64,000 nucleotides of DNA from Acuticoccus yangtzensis (GCF_001927245.1 NZ_MJUX01000002.1:1-64000); one strand, 5' to 3'. Shown: positions 1-8,799, numbered from the stretch's first letter. Notes: generated from the letters alone by a model not told the origin. Numbers and translations: made by a program.

Positions 1-105
1 TTCTCCCTTGAGAGCCGTTGTAGACGACAACGTTGATAGGTCGGATGTGGAAGCGTGGCGACATGCGTAGCTTACCGATACTAATCGCTCGATCGGCTTG
101 ATCAC
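1..105 (+). rRNA. rrl: 23S ribosomal RNA, 3' end (partial)
   Basis: The window opens inside the last part of a 23S rRNA gene. The stretch around 40-103 carries the conserved 3'-terminal sequence (GATAGG..GATGTGGAAGCG, then ACTAATCGCTCGATCGGCTTGATC-type ending) as it appears in alphaproteobacteria. The exact 3' end is estimated. A spacer of about 225 bases without a tRNA separates it from the 5S gene. Confidence 0.93.
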
Positions 106-330
106 TCTCATTACCTGTGCCCATCCGCTTGCGCGGACGGACCCAGCTAATGTTCTTTGTTGGTCGCAAGCGACACTTCAAAGGCCTTCGGGCTGCGAGT
201 GGCGCTGCACACAAAGCACCCCAACACATGTGCCTCTGGCACACCCTAAGACAGGAAAGACGTGCGCTCGTGCCTTCAGGCATCGCGTGCGAAAAAAAAA
301 TCCAGTTTCACGAACACAACAATCTTCGCC

Positions 331-447
331 GGCCTGGTGGCCTTTGCGAGGGGCCTCCACCCGATCCCATTCCGAACTCGGCCGTTAAACCCCTCAGCGC
401 CGATGGTACTCTGGCTTAAGCCACGGGAGAGTAGGTCGCCGCCAGGC
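331..447 (+). rRNA. rrf: 5S ribosomal RNA
   Basis: About 117 bases with the diagnostic 5S core (CCCGATCCCATTCCGAACTC at 360-379) and the loop E/helix IV region GATGGTACT..GGGAGAGTAGG. The ends GGCCTGGTGG (from 331) and CCGCCAGGCCT (to about 448) pair as helix I. The gene follows the 23S 3' end in the normal rRNA operon order. Ends are estimated to within a few bases. Confidence 0.93.
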
Positions 448-490
448 CTGCCAAGATTGTTGCCTCCCTTCTCTTCACACCCCACACACA

Positions 491-527
491 CGACGCCCCC
501 GATCGCCTAACCGCGACGGGGGCGTCG
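491..527 (+). terminator. hairpin terminator of the rRNA operon
   Basis: Bases 491-501 (CGACGCCCCCG) pair perfectly with 517-527 (CGGGGGCGTCG) around a 15-base loop, 44 bases after the 5S gene. The T-run after the stem is poor, so the terminator call rests on position and stem strength. Confidence 0.6.
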
Positions 528-1197
528 TCGTGTCCGCACCCCACCACACACCACACGCGATCACCCGAAGGCCGCCCCTGCGGGAAGGCAAGCAGTCAGC
601 GGTCAGCCGCAGCCGTCTACGCCGGGCGCGGGTGCAAGGGCATGAGGTCGTCGAGCCGATGAGCGTCCCCCCTCGCGGGTTGCCTTGAAATGAACCGTCC
701 GGTGAAGCCGGTCAGGCGGTTATCGTGACGTTCCAGGACAGCAGATCGGCGATCCGGTTGATGGGATGGTCGGCCATGCGGGTGAGGGCGTCGCGCGGGT
801 AGCATGCCGGGTCGAGGTCGTTGAGGCGGACGGTCTGGATCAGCGAGAGGACGCCGGCGGCGCGCTCTCCGCCGATACTGAAAACCCTGCACGCACGAAC
901 GGCATGCCCTTCACACGAGCAAGCGCCGGGGCAAGGCCGACCCTCCTGCACAGCGTCCGCGGCCGACTCTGACGTGACCCCTTTTCTCATCCAGCCAGAT
1001 GGAGAGTCTGGCGAAGATCTACCGGGGTTGATGGGTCCTGTGGAAGAGGCCGGGACGCGGGACCCGCCGCCTCGGGACCGCTTCGGCTCCGCCGCCGCCG
1101 CAACGCTTAACTTATATTGAACCCATCATATAAGCGTTATTTTGCAATGTCCGCGCATCCGCCTTAGTGTCGCCGCGGATGTATAAGGTGGTCTTTC
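528..1197. other. long gene-free stretch after the rRNA operon
   Basis: Apart from the IS66 remnant at 712-885 I see no gene with a ribosome binding site or family resemblance here. The last 100 bases turn AT-richer (CTTATATTGAACC..ATATAAGCGTTATTTTGCAATG) and probably hold the promoter of the radical SAM gene that starts at 1198. Confidence 0.6.
712..885 (-). pseudogene. IS66-family transposase, C-terminal remnant
   Basis: Translated on the minus strand, this stretch gives the IS66 transposase (TnpC) C-terminal signature: GGERAAGVLSLIQTVRLND, then LDPACYPRDALTRMADHP and INRIADLLSWN. Intact relatives read like GGERAAAIYTLIETAKLNG..DPQAWLADVLARIADHP..RLDELLPWNW. Only about 58 residues remain of a protein usually near 500 residues. 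The catalytic part and the other IS genes are missing and no terminal repeats were found, so this is a dead fragment next to the rRNA operon. The frame continues open upstream but without resemblance to IS66. Confidence 0.75.
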
Positions 1198-2892
1198 ATG
1201 CATCAATCGTCAGCGCCGGCCTCTCTCGGGTCTGGCACATTTGTACCGCGTCAACGGCGCGCCCCATTTCGGGCGCCAACCGATCGTCCTTTGCGGATCG
1301 CTCTCGTCTGCCCAAAATTCGAGCCGTCCTTCTACGGCGAAGACTACTATGTGCCGATCGTCTCGGACCGCGCCAAGGCGGTGATGGCGCCCGGCGTCCT
1401 CCCCCTCCTCGCCGCGTTGGTGCCCGCCCCGCATGAGGTCGTACTGTTCGACGAAAACACTGACCCGCTCGACTTCGACACCCTCGCCGGATTCGACGTC
1501 ATCGGCCTGACCGGCATGGTGGTGCAGCGCATCCGCCTGCGCGCGATCCTCGACGAGCTCGGCGGGTTCGAGGGGCTGCTCGCGGTCGGCGGCCCCTATG
1601 CCAGCATCGACGAGGACTTCTTTTCACGCCGCTGCGACGCCCTGTTCGTGGGCGAGGCGGACGAGGCGTGGCCTCAGTTCCTCACCGCCGTCGCCAGCGG
1701 CAGCCCGGTGACGCCGCGCGTCGAGCAGCTCGCCAAGACCGACATGACGAAGCTCCCGCAACCGCGCTACGACCTTGTCGATCATAAGAAATACCTGGTC
1801 GCCTCGGTCCAGTTCTCCCGCGGCTGCCCATTCCTCTGCGAATTCTGCGATATCATCACCATCTACGGCCGCAAGCCGCGGGCGAAAACGCCGGACATGG
1901 TCATCGCCGAGCTCGAGGCTCTCTGGAAACGCGGCACCACCAACGTCTTCCTGGTCGACGACAATCTGATCGGCAACAAGAAGCTGGCCCGCGGCCTTCT
2001 GGAGGCGTTGGCCGATTGGCAGCGGGCCAACGGCTACCCGCTGAAGCTCGCCACCGAAGCTTCGATCAACCTCGCCGACGAGCCGGAACTCCTGGAGCTG
2101 ATGTTCGAGGCGGGGATGGGCTCGGTCTTCATCGGCATCGAGTCGCCCAACGAGGCGGCGCTGGCCGAGACGAAGAAGATCCAGAACATCCGCGGCGATT
2201 CCATCGCGGCCAAGCTGAGCCGCATCCGCGATGCGGGGCTACTCATCACCGGAGGCATGATCGTCGGTTTCGACAGCGACGGGCCGGACATCTTCCGCAT
2301 TCAGGAGGAATTTCTGGACGAGGTGGCGCTGGCGCGGGCGGGCATCGCCACGCTGACCGTTCTCCCCACCACGCCGCTCTTCACGCGGCTGGAGAAGGAG
2401 GGCCGGCTGAGGCTCGACAACCCGAACTGCAACTTCGAGCCGGCGCAGATGTCGGCGGAGGAGCTGAAGGCGGGCTGCGAGGCGCTCAACCAGCGCCTGT
2501 TCGAGCCGGAAGCCTATTTCGACCGCTACTTCAACGCCGTGGCGAAATCGCCGAAGCTGCGCGAGAGGCGGGCGGAGATGGCCGAGCGCCGCGGCAAGCC
2601 GCCCGCGTTGCACCGCGCCGCCGCCTACATGTTCGCGGTGAAGACGCTGTGGCGCCTCGGCAAGGCGGCCCACAAGGCCGGAGACCTCGCCATCCTGCCG
2701 CGTTACGCGAAGATCTATGCCGGCCGGTCCCGCTATTATGGCGGCACCGACGCGAACTTCCCCGCCTTCGTCAACGCGGCGGCGCAGCATTGGCACCTTT
2801 ATTACCTCTACAAGTCCTTCCGCACAGAGAGCCACGCGGTGACCAACACCTACGCCTACGGGACCGATCAGCCGGCTCCCATCGCCGCCTGA
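1198..2892 (+). CDS. B12-binding domain radical SAM protein
   Basis: 564 residues. After a short variable N-terminus (about 1-30) comes a cobalamin-binding-like Rossmann domain (about 35-165, with DVIGLTGMV and GGPYASID..ALFVGEADEAW). A radical SAM barrel follows, with the cluster motif CPFLCEFC (Cys at about 210, 214 and 217) inside SRGCPFLCEFCDI, and then a C-terminal helical region of DUF4070 type. This layout is shared with hopanoid C-2 methylase-like and other B12-dependent radical SAM methylases; the substrate here is unknown. The ATG at 1198 has AAGGTGG at a good distance. It stands alone, with no partner genes showing the pathway. Confidence 0.85.
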   Translation: MHQSSAPASLGSGTFVPRQRRAPFRAPTDRPLRIALVCPKFEPSFYGEDYYVPIVSDRAKAVMAPGVLPLLAALVPAPHEVVLFDENTDPLDFDTLAGFDVIGLTGMVVQRIRLRAILDELGGFEGLLAVGGPYASIDEDFFSRRCDALFVGEADEAWPQFLTAVASGSPVTPRVEQLAKTDMTKLPQPRYDLVDHKKYLVASVQFSRGCPFLCEFCDIITIYGRKPRAKTPDMVIAELEALWKRGTTNVFLVDDNLIGNKKLARGLLEALADWQRANGYPLKLATEASINLADEPELLELMFEAGMGSVFIGIESPNEAALAETKKIQNIRGDSIAAKLSRIRDAGLLITGGMIVGFDSDGPDIFRIQEEFLDEVALARAGIATLTVLPTTPLFTRLEKEGRLRLDNPNCNFEPAQMSAEELKAGCEALNQRLFEPEAYFDRYFNAVAKSPKLRERRAEMAERRGKPPALHRAAAYMFAVKTLWRLGKAAHKAGDLAILPRYAKIYAGRSRYYGGTDANFPAFVNAAAQHWHLYYLYKSFRTESHAVTNTYAYGTDQPAPIAA

Positions 2893-3340
2893 CGGACTAG
2901 ACGCAACGTCAGGCGTCCACGGGCGCTGACGGGGCCGCGATGTCAGGCAACCGCCGGTGCTGCGGCAAGGCGCGCCGAGCACCGCCGCCCTCGAAAGCCC
3001 GTTGGCCGAGAGATAGCTCCTGTGCCCGCACCGCCCTCACCCGCCTGAAGATGCGCGTGGAGACCGGCCGCTGCGCCGAGGCGGACGCCATCGCCACCTT
3101 CGACGCGTACGTGGTGCTGCTTGCGAGCGCCTCCCCCCGCGTGCACGCCACGCTCCCCGGCGGCGCGGCGAGGCTGCGCACGGACCGTTTACCGCTCTCG
3201 TGTACCCAGCCCACAACGCGGCCGATCAGAGCCTGTCCGCTGCGCTGAAGGTGAGGCGGGACCGGATCGGCGACACAATCGCCCCCACACCGCACTCGGC
3301 GCGGTGTTCAACGCCCACAGACCGCGCGGGAACTCGCCTG
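2893..3340. other. intergenic region without recognised gene
   Basis: 448 bases between the radical SAM gene and the epimerase. Open frames on both strands are compositionally random (Arg/Pro/Ala rich) and match no family I know. An imperfect stem (CGTCAGGCG..CGCTGACG, about 2907-2931) shortly after the stop at 2892 might end transcription. Otherwise I see nothing. Confidence 0.5.
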
Positions 3341-4339
3341 ATGTCCATCCTCGTCACCGGAGCCGGCGGCTTCATCGGCCTCAACCTCGTCGAGCGGCTG
3401 CTGGGCGACGGCCACAGCGTCGTCGCGCTCGGCAACAGGCCGATGTCGGCCATCGCCAAGGCCGCCTTCGCGGGGCTTCCGGGCACTTTGACGGAGGTCA
3501 CCGCCGACGTGCGCCGCGCGGAGGACCTACGCGCCGCCGTCCACGATCACGGCGTGCGGCAGATCTTTCATGGCGCTGCGATCACGCTGGGGCCGACGCC
3601 CTTCATCGCCCCCGCCAGCGACGTGATGGACATCAACCTCGTCTCCACCGCCACGCTGCTCGGCATCGCGCGCGAGGCGGGGGTAGCGCGCTTCGTCTAT
3701 CCGAGCTCGGTGACGGTCCATGCCGGGTCCTCCTTCGGCGAGGCGCCGCTCACCGAGGACACGCCGCCGACGCCGGCCACGCTCTACGGCTTCACCAAGC
3801 TCGCCTGCGAACGGCTGATGCACGACGCGGCGGCGCGGCACGGCGTGCCGATCGCCATCGGCCGCATCACCGCCGCCTTCGGGCCGTGGGAGCATGACAC
3901 CGGCGCGCGCGAGCTTCTGAGCCCGCCCTTCCAGATCGCCCGCAAGGCGCTTTCCGGCGAGCCGATCACGCTCGCCACGGGCGGGTGGCGCGACTGGACC
4001 TCGGCGCGCGACGTCGCCCGTGCCTTTGCGCTGCTGCTGACCGCCGACAGCTTGCCACGCACCACCTACAATCTCAGCCTCGGCCAGATCTGGAACCCGG
4101 CGCTCTTGTGCGAGGCGCTGGCGGCGCGGCTTCCCGGCGTCACCTACACCACCAGCGGCCCCACCAACCTCTCCTACAACGACGATCTGACACGCATCCG
4201 CCAGCCGATGACGAACACGCTGATCGCCGCCGATCTCGGCTTCCACTTCCAGTCGCCGCAGGAGGCCGCCGCCGAATATGCCGATTGGTTGGACGCGCTG
4301 GGCGCCGAGCCCTTCGCCGCGCTCAACGCCGGCGGCTGA
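3341..4339 (+). CDS. NAD-dependent epimerase/dehydratase (extended SDR)
   Basis: 332 residues. The N-terminal nucleotide-binding motif GAGGFIG (about residues 7-13) follows directly on MSILVT, which fixes the start at the ATG at 3341. The catalytic pair is visible as Y-G-F-T-K (YxxxK), with an upstream Ser in PSSVT. The C-terminal part (..LATGGWRDWTSARDVARAF..) is the usual substrate domain of nucleotide-sugar epimerase-like enzymes. The length fits the extended SDR family. The gene is convergent with the SDR gene at 4349, only 9 bases away. Substrate unknown; it could act on a sugar or on a small carbonyl catabolite. Confidence 0.85.
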   Translation: MSILVTGAGGFIGLNLVERLLGDGHSVVALGNRPMSAIAKAAFAGLPGTLTEVTADVRRAEDLRAAVHDHGVRQIFHGAAITLGPTPFIAPASDVMDINLVSTATLLGIAREAGVARFVYPSSVTVHAGSSFGEAPLTEDTPPTPATLYGFTKLACERLMHDAAARHGVPIAIGRITAAFGPWEHDTGARELLSPPFQIARKALSGEPITLATGGWRDWTSARDVARAFALLLTADSLPRTTYNLSLGQIWNPALLCEALAARLPGVTYTTSGPTNLSYNDDLTRIRQPMTNTLIAADLGFHFQSPQEAAAEYADWLDALGAEPFAALNAGG

Positions 4340-4348
4340 GGGCGCCGG

Positions 4349-5089
4349 TCAGGTGGCGGTATAGCCGCCGTCGACCAGCATGTCGCTGCCGGTCATGAAG
4401 CTGGCGGCGTCGCTGGCGATGAAGAGGGCCGCCTCGGCGATCTCCTCCGCGCGGCCGACGCGGCCCAGCGCATGGAGCTTGCCGAGCCGCTCCTCCACGC
4501 CCGCCTCGCCGCCCAGAACGCTCGTCAGCCGGGTCGTCATCACCGCCCCCGGCGACAGGCTGACGGCGCGGATGTTGTCCTCCGCATGGTCCACCGCCAA
4601 GGTGCGCGTGAGCGAGATGAGCCCGGCTTTGCTGGCGGAATAAGGCGCGCGGCCCTTCGTGGTCACATGGCCGAGCTGCGAGGCGACGTTGACGATCACG
4701 CCGCCGCCGCCCGCCGCCATCACCGGGATCGCCGCTTGGCACATCAGGAAGGCGCCGGTCAGGTTGATGGCGAAGGTCTCGCGCCAGGTGGCGGCGGTGA
4801 TCTCGGTCACCTTGCCGACCAGAACCGGCCCGGCGGCGTTGTTCACCAGAATGTCGATGCGCCCGAACCTCTCGGCCACGGCGGCGACGGCGGCGGCCAC
4901 GGCGTCATCGTCGGTCACGTCGCAGGGGAGGACCATGCCGCCGTCCGGCACGTCCGGCAGGCGGTCCGCCAGGTCCATCGCCGCCACGCGCGCACCGGCG
5001 GCGGTGTAGCGCGCGACGATGGCGGCGCCAATGCCGCCGCTCGCACCGGTGACGATCGCCACACGTCCGTTGAGGGGTTGGTCCGCCAT
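4349..5089 (-). CDS. SDR family oxidoreductase
   Basis: 246 residues, a classical short-chain dehydrogenase. It has TGASGGIG for NAD(P) binding near residue 15, NNAAG, a catalytic Ser in NVASQLG, YSASK (YxxxK) and the C-terminal GSDMLVDGGYT ending typical of 3-oxoacyl-ACP reductase-like SDRs. The ATG at 5089 is preceded by AAGGA at 8-9 bases. Residues DLADR after the second strand put an Asp where NAD-preferring members carry it. It lies just upstream of, and reads the same way as, the deacetylase/GntR block, so it may belong to the same catabolic set. The substrate is not evident. Confidence 0.88.
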   Translation of the reverse strand: MADQPLNGRVAIVTGASGGIGAAIVARYTAAGARVAAMDLADRLPDVPDGGMVLPCDVTDDDAVAAAVAAVAERFGRIDILVNNAAGPVLVGKVTEITAATWRETFAINLTGAFLMCQAAIPVMAAGGGGVIVNVASQLGHVTTKGRAPYSASKAGLISLTRTLAVDHAEDNIRAVSLSPGAVMTTRLTSVLGGEAGVEERLGKLHALGRVGRAEEIAEAALFIASDAASFMTGSDMLVDGGYTAT

Positions 5090-5214
5090 GTCGTCATCCT
5101 TGTTCCGCTCGCCGCGCCGGGCCGCCCCCGAACGGTCTCGAACTTAACTCAAGTCTTATATGCTGCTTCACTGCAGCGCCGCCCGCCGCGCCCGACGCAC
5201 GAACGGGCGGTGCC

Positions 5215-5368
5215 TCTCGCCTGTTCTTCGGAGCCGTCCGTCGCTGACGCCAGCCGGCCCGGCCGCGGCCTCCGGCACAAGGGCGCAGAGCCGCAGGCGT
5301 CCCTTGTGGCGGGGGTCGCGGCCGGGCAGAGCCAGTCGGTGACGGACGGATCCGAAGGACGGGCGAGA
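5215..5368. repeat. 154-base imperfect inverted repeat in the SDR-deacetylase gap
   Basis: The left arm (5215-5285) and the reverse complement of the right arm (5298-5368) agree over about 70 bases at roughly 80 percent identity by eye, with a loop of about 12 bases. Well matched blocks are TTCGGA.CCGTCCGTC (5227-5242 with 5341-5356), GCCCGGCCGCG (5257-5267 with 5316-5326) and ACAAGGG (5277-5283 with 5299-5305). The rest of 5090-5400 holds no recognised gene. It could fold as one long RNA hairpin, or be a MITE-like element or repeat relic. No second copy was noticed in the window. Confidence 0.6.
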
Positions 5369-5400
5369 CCCCTGTTCTTTGGTGAGTTCCCGAGCCCTCT

Positions 5401-6339
5401 TCAGCGGTCCATTTCAGCGATGAAGTGCCGTGCGATCTCGTCGCGCCGGGCCACCCAGGCGGTGCCGCGCTCGCTGAGCCCGGCGAGGATGGCGGCGAGC
5501 CCGCCGATCCGCCCCGGCCGGCCGATGGTGCGCAGGTGGAGGCCGACGGACATCATACGCGGCGCCTCGCCCGCCTCGGCGGCGAGCCAATCGTAGGCGG
5601 CGAGCACGTAGCGGGCGAAGTCCTCGCCGTGGACGAAGGCGCCGCCGGGGCGGAAGCGCATGTCGTTGGTGTCGAAGGCGTAGGGGAGCACCAGATGGCG
5701 CTTTCCGGCGACGGTCTTGAAGTAGGGCAGATCGTCGTCATAGGCGTCGGAATCGTACAAGAACCCGCCGTGCTCGACCAACAGCCGGCGCGTGTTGACC
5801 GACGACGCGGACCGCGTGTGCCAGCCCACCGGCGCCACACCGCACGCGGCCTCGATCGCGGCGTAAGTCTTGGCGATCATCTCCCGCTCATGCGCCTCGT
5901 CCATGCCGGTGTGCCGCTCCCAGCGCCAGCCGTGGCAGCTCACCTCGTAGCCGCGCGAGACCGCGTCGGCGGCGACCCAGGGCGAGCGCTCCACCGCCCG
6001 GCCGCTGGACGACACGGTGGGCTTCATCCCATAGCGGTCGAACAGTGCGGCGATGCGCCACCAGGCGGCGCGGGTGCCGTAGCCGAAGTGGCTTTCGGTG
6101 CACGGGTCCGGCAGCGCGCCCACGTCGTCGATCGCCTCATGAACCAGCTCGTTGCGGTGGTCCCCGTCGCCGACGGAATATTCGCCGCCCTCCTCGAAGT
6201 TGATGACGAAGGACACGGCCACCTTCGCGCCGCCGGGCCAGGCGATGCGGGGCGGGCGGCCGCCGTAGCCGACGAGGTCGCGCCGGTCCGGCACAGGCGA
6301 GGCGGGGGCCGATCCGGCGGAGGGAACGCTGTCGGTCAT
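5401..6339 (-). CDS. polysaccharide deacetylase-fold protein, PuuE allantoinase-like
   Basis: 312 residues from the ATG at 6339 (MTDSVPS). The frame stays open to a TTG at 6423, but the family begins near here. The N-terminus RRDLVGYGGRPPRIAWPGGA and VSFVINFEEGGEYS are the hallmark of PuuE-type cofactor-independent allantoinases and related deacetylases. Further in are SCHGWRWERH and the stretch NTRRLL..GFLYDSDAYDDDLPYF. Family members cut a ring or acyl amide bond; PuuE turns allantoin into allantoate. The AllC-like amidohydrolase at 7331 supports a ureide-type substrate. One deviation is HTRSASSVNTRR, where PuuE usually has a TGR.S.NTRR form, so the substrate may differ. Same strand as the regulator at 6463. 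Confidence 0.8.
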   Translation of the reverse strand: MTDSVPSAGSAPASPVPDRRDLVGYGGRPPRIAWPGGAKVAVSFVINFEEGGEYSVGDGDHRNELVHEAIDDVGALPDPCTESHFGYGTRAAWWRIAALFDRYGMKPTVSSSGRAVERSPWVAADAVSRGYEVSCHGWRWERHTGMDEAHEREMIAKTYAAIEAACGVAPVGWHTRSASSVNTRRLLVEHGGFLYDSDAYDDDLPYFKTVAGKRHLVLPYAFDTNDMRFRPGGAFVHGEDFARYVLAAYDWLAAEAGEAPRMMSVGLHLRTIGRPGRIGGLAAILAGLSERGTAWVARRDEIARHFIAEMDR

Positions 6340-6462
6340 GCCGGCCGCGTCGCCGTCAGCGGCGCGCGAGGCGCTCGTGTCGTGTTGATCGGCGCCCGCT
6401 GCGGGGTGCGGCGGCCGGGGCAAGGTCGCATCGTGGAGGTCCCTTTTGGTGAAGTGGAAGGC

Positions 6463-7173
6463 TCAGTCCGTGCCGGTCTCGCGCGCGAGCACGGCGGCGA
6501 GGGAATGGCCGGTGTGGGCCAGGTGGATGTGCCAGATGCGCCCGGCATCGGCGGCGTTGCGGCGGCGCATGGCCTCCATCAGCTCCTCGTGCTCCTCCAT
6601 CGCCTGCTGCCAGCGGCGGCGGTCGAAGATCGCGATATAGCGCCCGCGTTTGGCTCTCAGCGTCAGATTGCGGTGGATCGCCTTCAGAACGTCGTTGCCC
6701 GCGACCTCGATCACCGTCTCGTGGATCCGGCTGTTGGCGGCGAAATAGTCGTCCAGCCGCTCGGAGTTGAAGTGGCCCCGCATCTTCGCATGCAGCGCCC
6801 CGAGCCGCGCGAGGTCGGCGGCGGAGGCGCGGGCGGTCGCAAGCTCTGCGGCGACACTCTCGAGGCTTGCCAGCACCTCGAAGAGCTCGCGCGCCTCGGT
6901 CACCGTGAAGGGCCGCACGCGCCCGCCGCGGTGCTGGCTGAGGTCGATGAGCCCGTCGAGTTCGAGCAGTTTCAGCGCCTCGCGCAACGGGGTGCGGGAG
7001 ACGCCGAGCTCGGCGCAGACGGCGCGCTCGACGATGCGGTCCCCGGGCGCGAGATCGCCGTGGACGATGCGTTCGCGCAGAGCCTCGAGGACGCGCTGTG
7101 CGGCGGGGATCCCGTCATGCGGCGCACGGTCCGCGGACGGGTCGCCGGTCTCCAGAGCCTCGTTCACCGCCAT
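6463..7173 (-). CDS. GntR-family regulator with FCD domain (cassette 1)
   Basis: 236 residues. An N-terminal winged helix-turn-helix (about 22-90) contains the family core ELGVSRTPLREALKLLELDG, and a C-terminal all-helical FCD ligand-binding domain follows (about 100-225). The start at the ATG at 7173 gives the normal family length. It sits between the deacetylase (downstream, same strand) and the amidohydrolase (upstream, same strand), so it probably controls both. A perfect palindrome TGGCATGCCA lies upstream at 7310-7319 and again at 8688-8697, which makes it the candidate operator. The effector is unknown. Confidence 0.9.
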   Translation of the reverse strand: MAVNEALETGDPSADRAPHDGIPAAQRVLEALRERIVHGDLAPGDRIVERAVCAELGVSRTPLREALKLLELDGLIDLSQHRGGRVRPFTVTEARELFEVLASLESVAAELATARASAADLARLGALHAKMRGHFNSERLDDYFAANSRIHETVIEVAGNDVLKAIHRNLTLRAKRGRYIAIFDRRRWQQAMEEHEELMEAMRRRNAADAGRIWHIHLAHTGHSLAAVLARETGTD

Positions 7174-7309
7174 GGGATGCCCGCCCCGTGTCTGACGGCC
7201 GGGGACAAGCCCGCCGGCCGGCGCCCTTCAAGCACAACTTATCATACTGGCCGATCCGGTTGCGTTGATCCAGTTGGACTGCAGGTCGCCATCGCCCACC
7301 GGCAGCAAA

Positions 7310-7319
7310 TGGCATGCCA
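7310..7319. promoter_or_regulatory. candidate GntR operator palindrome, copy A
   Basis: TGGCATGCCA, a perfect 10-base palindrome, lies 137 bases upstream of the GntR gene start and just past the stop of the amidohydrolase. The identical sequence recurs upstream of the amidohydrolase at 8688-8697. FCD-type GntR proteins usually bind short palindromes of this kind, so the assignment to the regulator at 6463 is inference. Confidence 0.45.
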
Positions 7320-7330
7320 ACCGGGATCGA

Positions 7331-8653
7331 TCAGGCGAGAAGCCGCATCAGCGTGCGGGCGAAGACGGGGACCGCAGCGGCGAAGTCTTCCATGCGCAGC
7401 CCCTCGTCGGGGTTGTGGCTGCCGTTCTGGTTGCGCAGGAACAGCATGGCACTCGCAATGCCCTGCCCGGCGAAGGTGGCGCAGTCGTGTCCGCCGCCGG
7501 AGGCCATGCGGCGGTGGGGGACACCCGCCGCCTCCGCCTCGGCGACCAGGATGTCCATGAGGCCGGGGTCCATCAAAGCCGGGCTGGCGGCGGTGGACGG
7601 GCCCATGTCGACCGTCACATCGAACCGCTTGCCGATGGTACGGACGGCGGCGCGCAGGGCGGCGTCGGTCTCGTCCAGAAGGGCGGCGTCGGTGGAGCGC
7701 ATGTCCAGCGTGAAGGTGAGGCGGCCGGCGACCTTGGTCATCGCGTGCATGGCGGGATCGGTCGAAAATTCGCCGAAGGTGGCGACGAAATCGCGCCCTG
7801 CCGCGTCGTAGCGGTCCCAGATCCGTTCGACCTCGCTCACCAGAGCGGCACCGGCGCGCACCGCATCGTGGCGGAATTCGCGCGGTACACCGCCTGCGTG
7901 GGCATAGGCGCCGGTGATCGTCCCGTAGCGGTAGCGCCGGTTGCCGCGGATGCCGGTGACGATACCGACCGCCTCGCCCGCATTGTCCAGCACCGGCCCT
8001 TGCTCGATGTGCGCCTCAAGGAAGGCGGCGATGCGGGCGGGGTCCAGCTCGCGCGCACCGGCGATCAGCGCATCCGGGTCCCAGCCGCCCTCGCGCATAT
8101 GGTCGGCGAGGGTGCGGCCGGTGTCGGACCTCGTGAGGCGCTCGTAGTCCTCCGGCGGCAGCAGACCGAAGGCCATGCGGCTGCCGCAATAAGGTGTCGG
8201 AAACCACACCAGCTCTTCGGAGCGGATCGCCATGATGACGAGGTCGCGCGCCGGACGGAAGCCGGATGCGGCCAGCGCCGAGGCCGCGGCGAGGCCGAGC
8301 ACGACGCCCGCCGCGCCGTCGAAATTGCCGCCATGGTCGACGCTGTCCATGTGCGATCCCGTCATGATGGCGGGCAGGCTGCGGTCCGCGCCCGGCCACG
8401 TCATGTAGAGGCTGCCGGCGCGGTCGTGACTGATCTCCATGCCGATGGCGGCGGCGGTGCGCGCGGCGATGGCGTGCGCCTCGTCCTCCTCGCGCGAGAA
8501 GGCGGCGCGGGTGACGCCGGGCGGGTTGGACGACATGGCGGCGAGGTCGTCGAACAGGCGCGTGCCGAGGGCGGCGGCGTCGCGGAACTGGGCGTCGGTC
8601 GGGCCGGCGGACGGTGTCACCGCCGTTCCGCCATCAGGATCGTTGTCGTTCAA
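7331..8653 (-). CDS. M20-type amidohydrolase (allantoate amidohydrolase / N-carbamoyl-amino-acid hydrolase family)
   Basis: 440 residues of the Zn-dependent AllC/HyuC family. Visible are GSHMDSVDHGGNFDGAAGV (metal-binding His and Asp), the acidic EELVWFP region, EAHIEQGPVLD, GNRRYRYGTITG..AHAGG for the dimerisation lid, and SGGGHDCATFA near the C-terminus. The start is TTG at 8653: AAGGAGG stands 6 bases upstream, an almost ideal ribosome binding site, and no ATG is close. Such enzymes release ammonia (and CO2) from ureido groups, e.g. allantoate to ureidoglycolate. With the PuuE-like gene this could form a two-step ureide pathway; the exact substrate is inferred. Confidence 0.85.
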   Translation of the reverse strand: MNDNDPDGGTAVTPSAGPTDAQFRDAAALGTRLFDDLAAMSSNPPGVTRAAFSREEDEAHAIAARTAAAIGMEISHDRAGSLYMTWPGADRSLPAIMTGSHMDSVDHGGNFDGAAGVVLGLAAASALAASGFRPARDLVIMAIRSEELVWFPTPYCGSRMAFGLLPPEDYERLTRSDTGRTLADHMREGGWDPDALIAGARELDPARIAAFLEAHIEQGPVLDNAGEAVGIVTGIRGNRRYRYGTITGAYAHAGGVPREFRHDAVRAGAALVSEVERIWDRYDAAGRDFVATFGEFSTDPAMHAMTKVAGRLTFTLDMRSTDAALLDETDAALRAAVRTIGKRFDVTVDMGPSTAASPALMDPGLMDILVAEAEAAGVPHRRMASGGGHDCATFAGQGIASAMLFLRNQNGSHNPDEGLRMEDFAAAVPVFARTLMRLLA

Positions 8654-8687
8654 GGCTCACCTCCTTCCGGCGCTTCGTCTCCCCTTG

Positions 8688-8697
8688 TGGCATGCCA
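8688..8697. promoter_or_regulatory. candidate GntR operator palindrome, copy B
   Basis: A second TGGCATGCCA, 35 bases upstream of the TTG start at 8653 and so inside the probable promoter of the amidohydrolase. It is identical to the copy at 7310-7319; together they bracket the gene. Confidence 0.45.
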
Positions 8698-8799
8698 TCG
8701 TGCGCGATGCACCGTCCGCTGCCGATCCGTAGCCGCATCCGACAGGCGGGGCCGGCACGGTGGCGCGGCACAGGGCCGAGAAGGCGGGACGGCGCCCGC

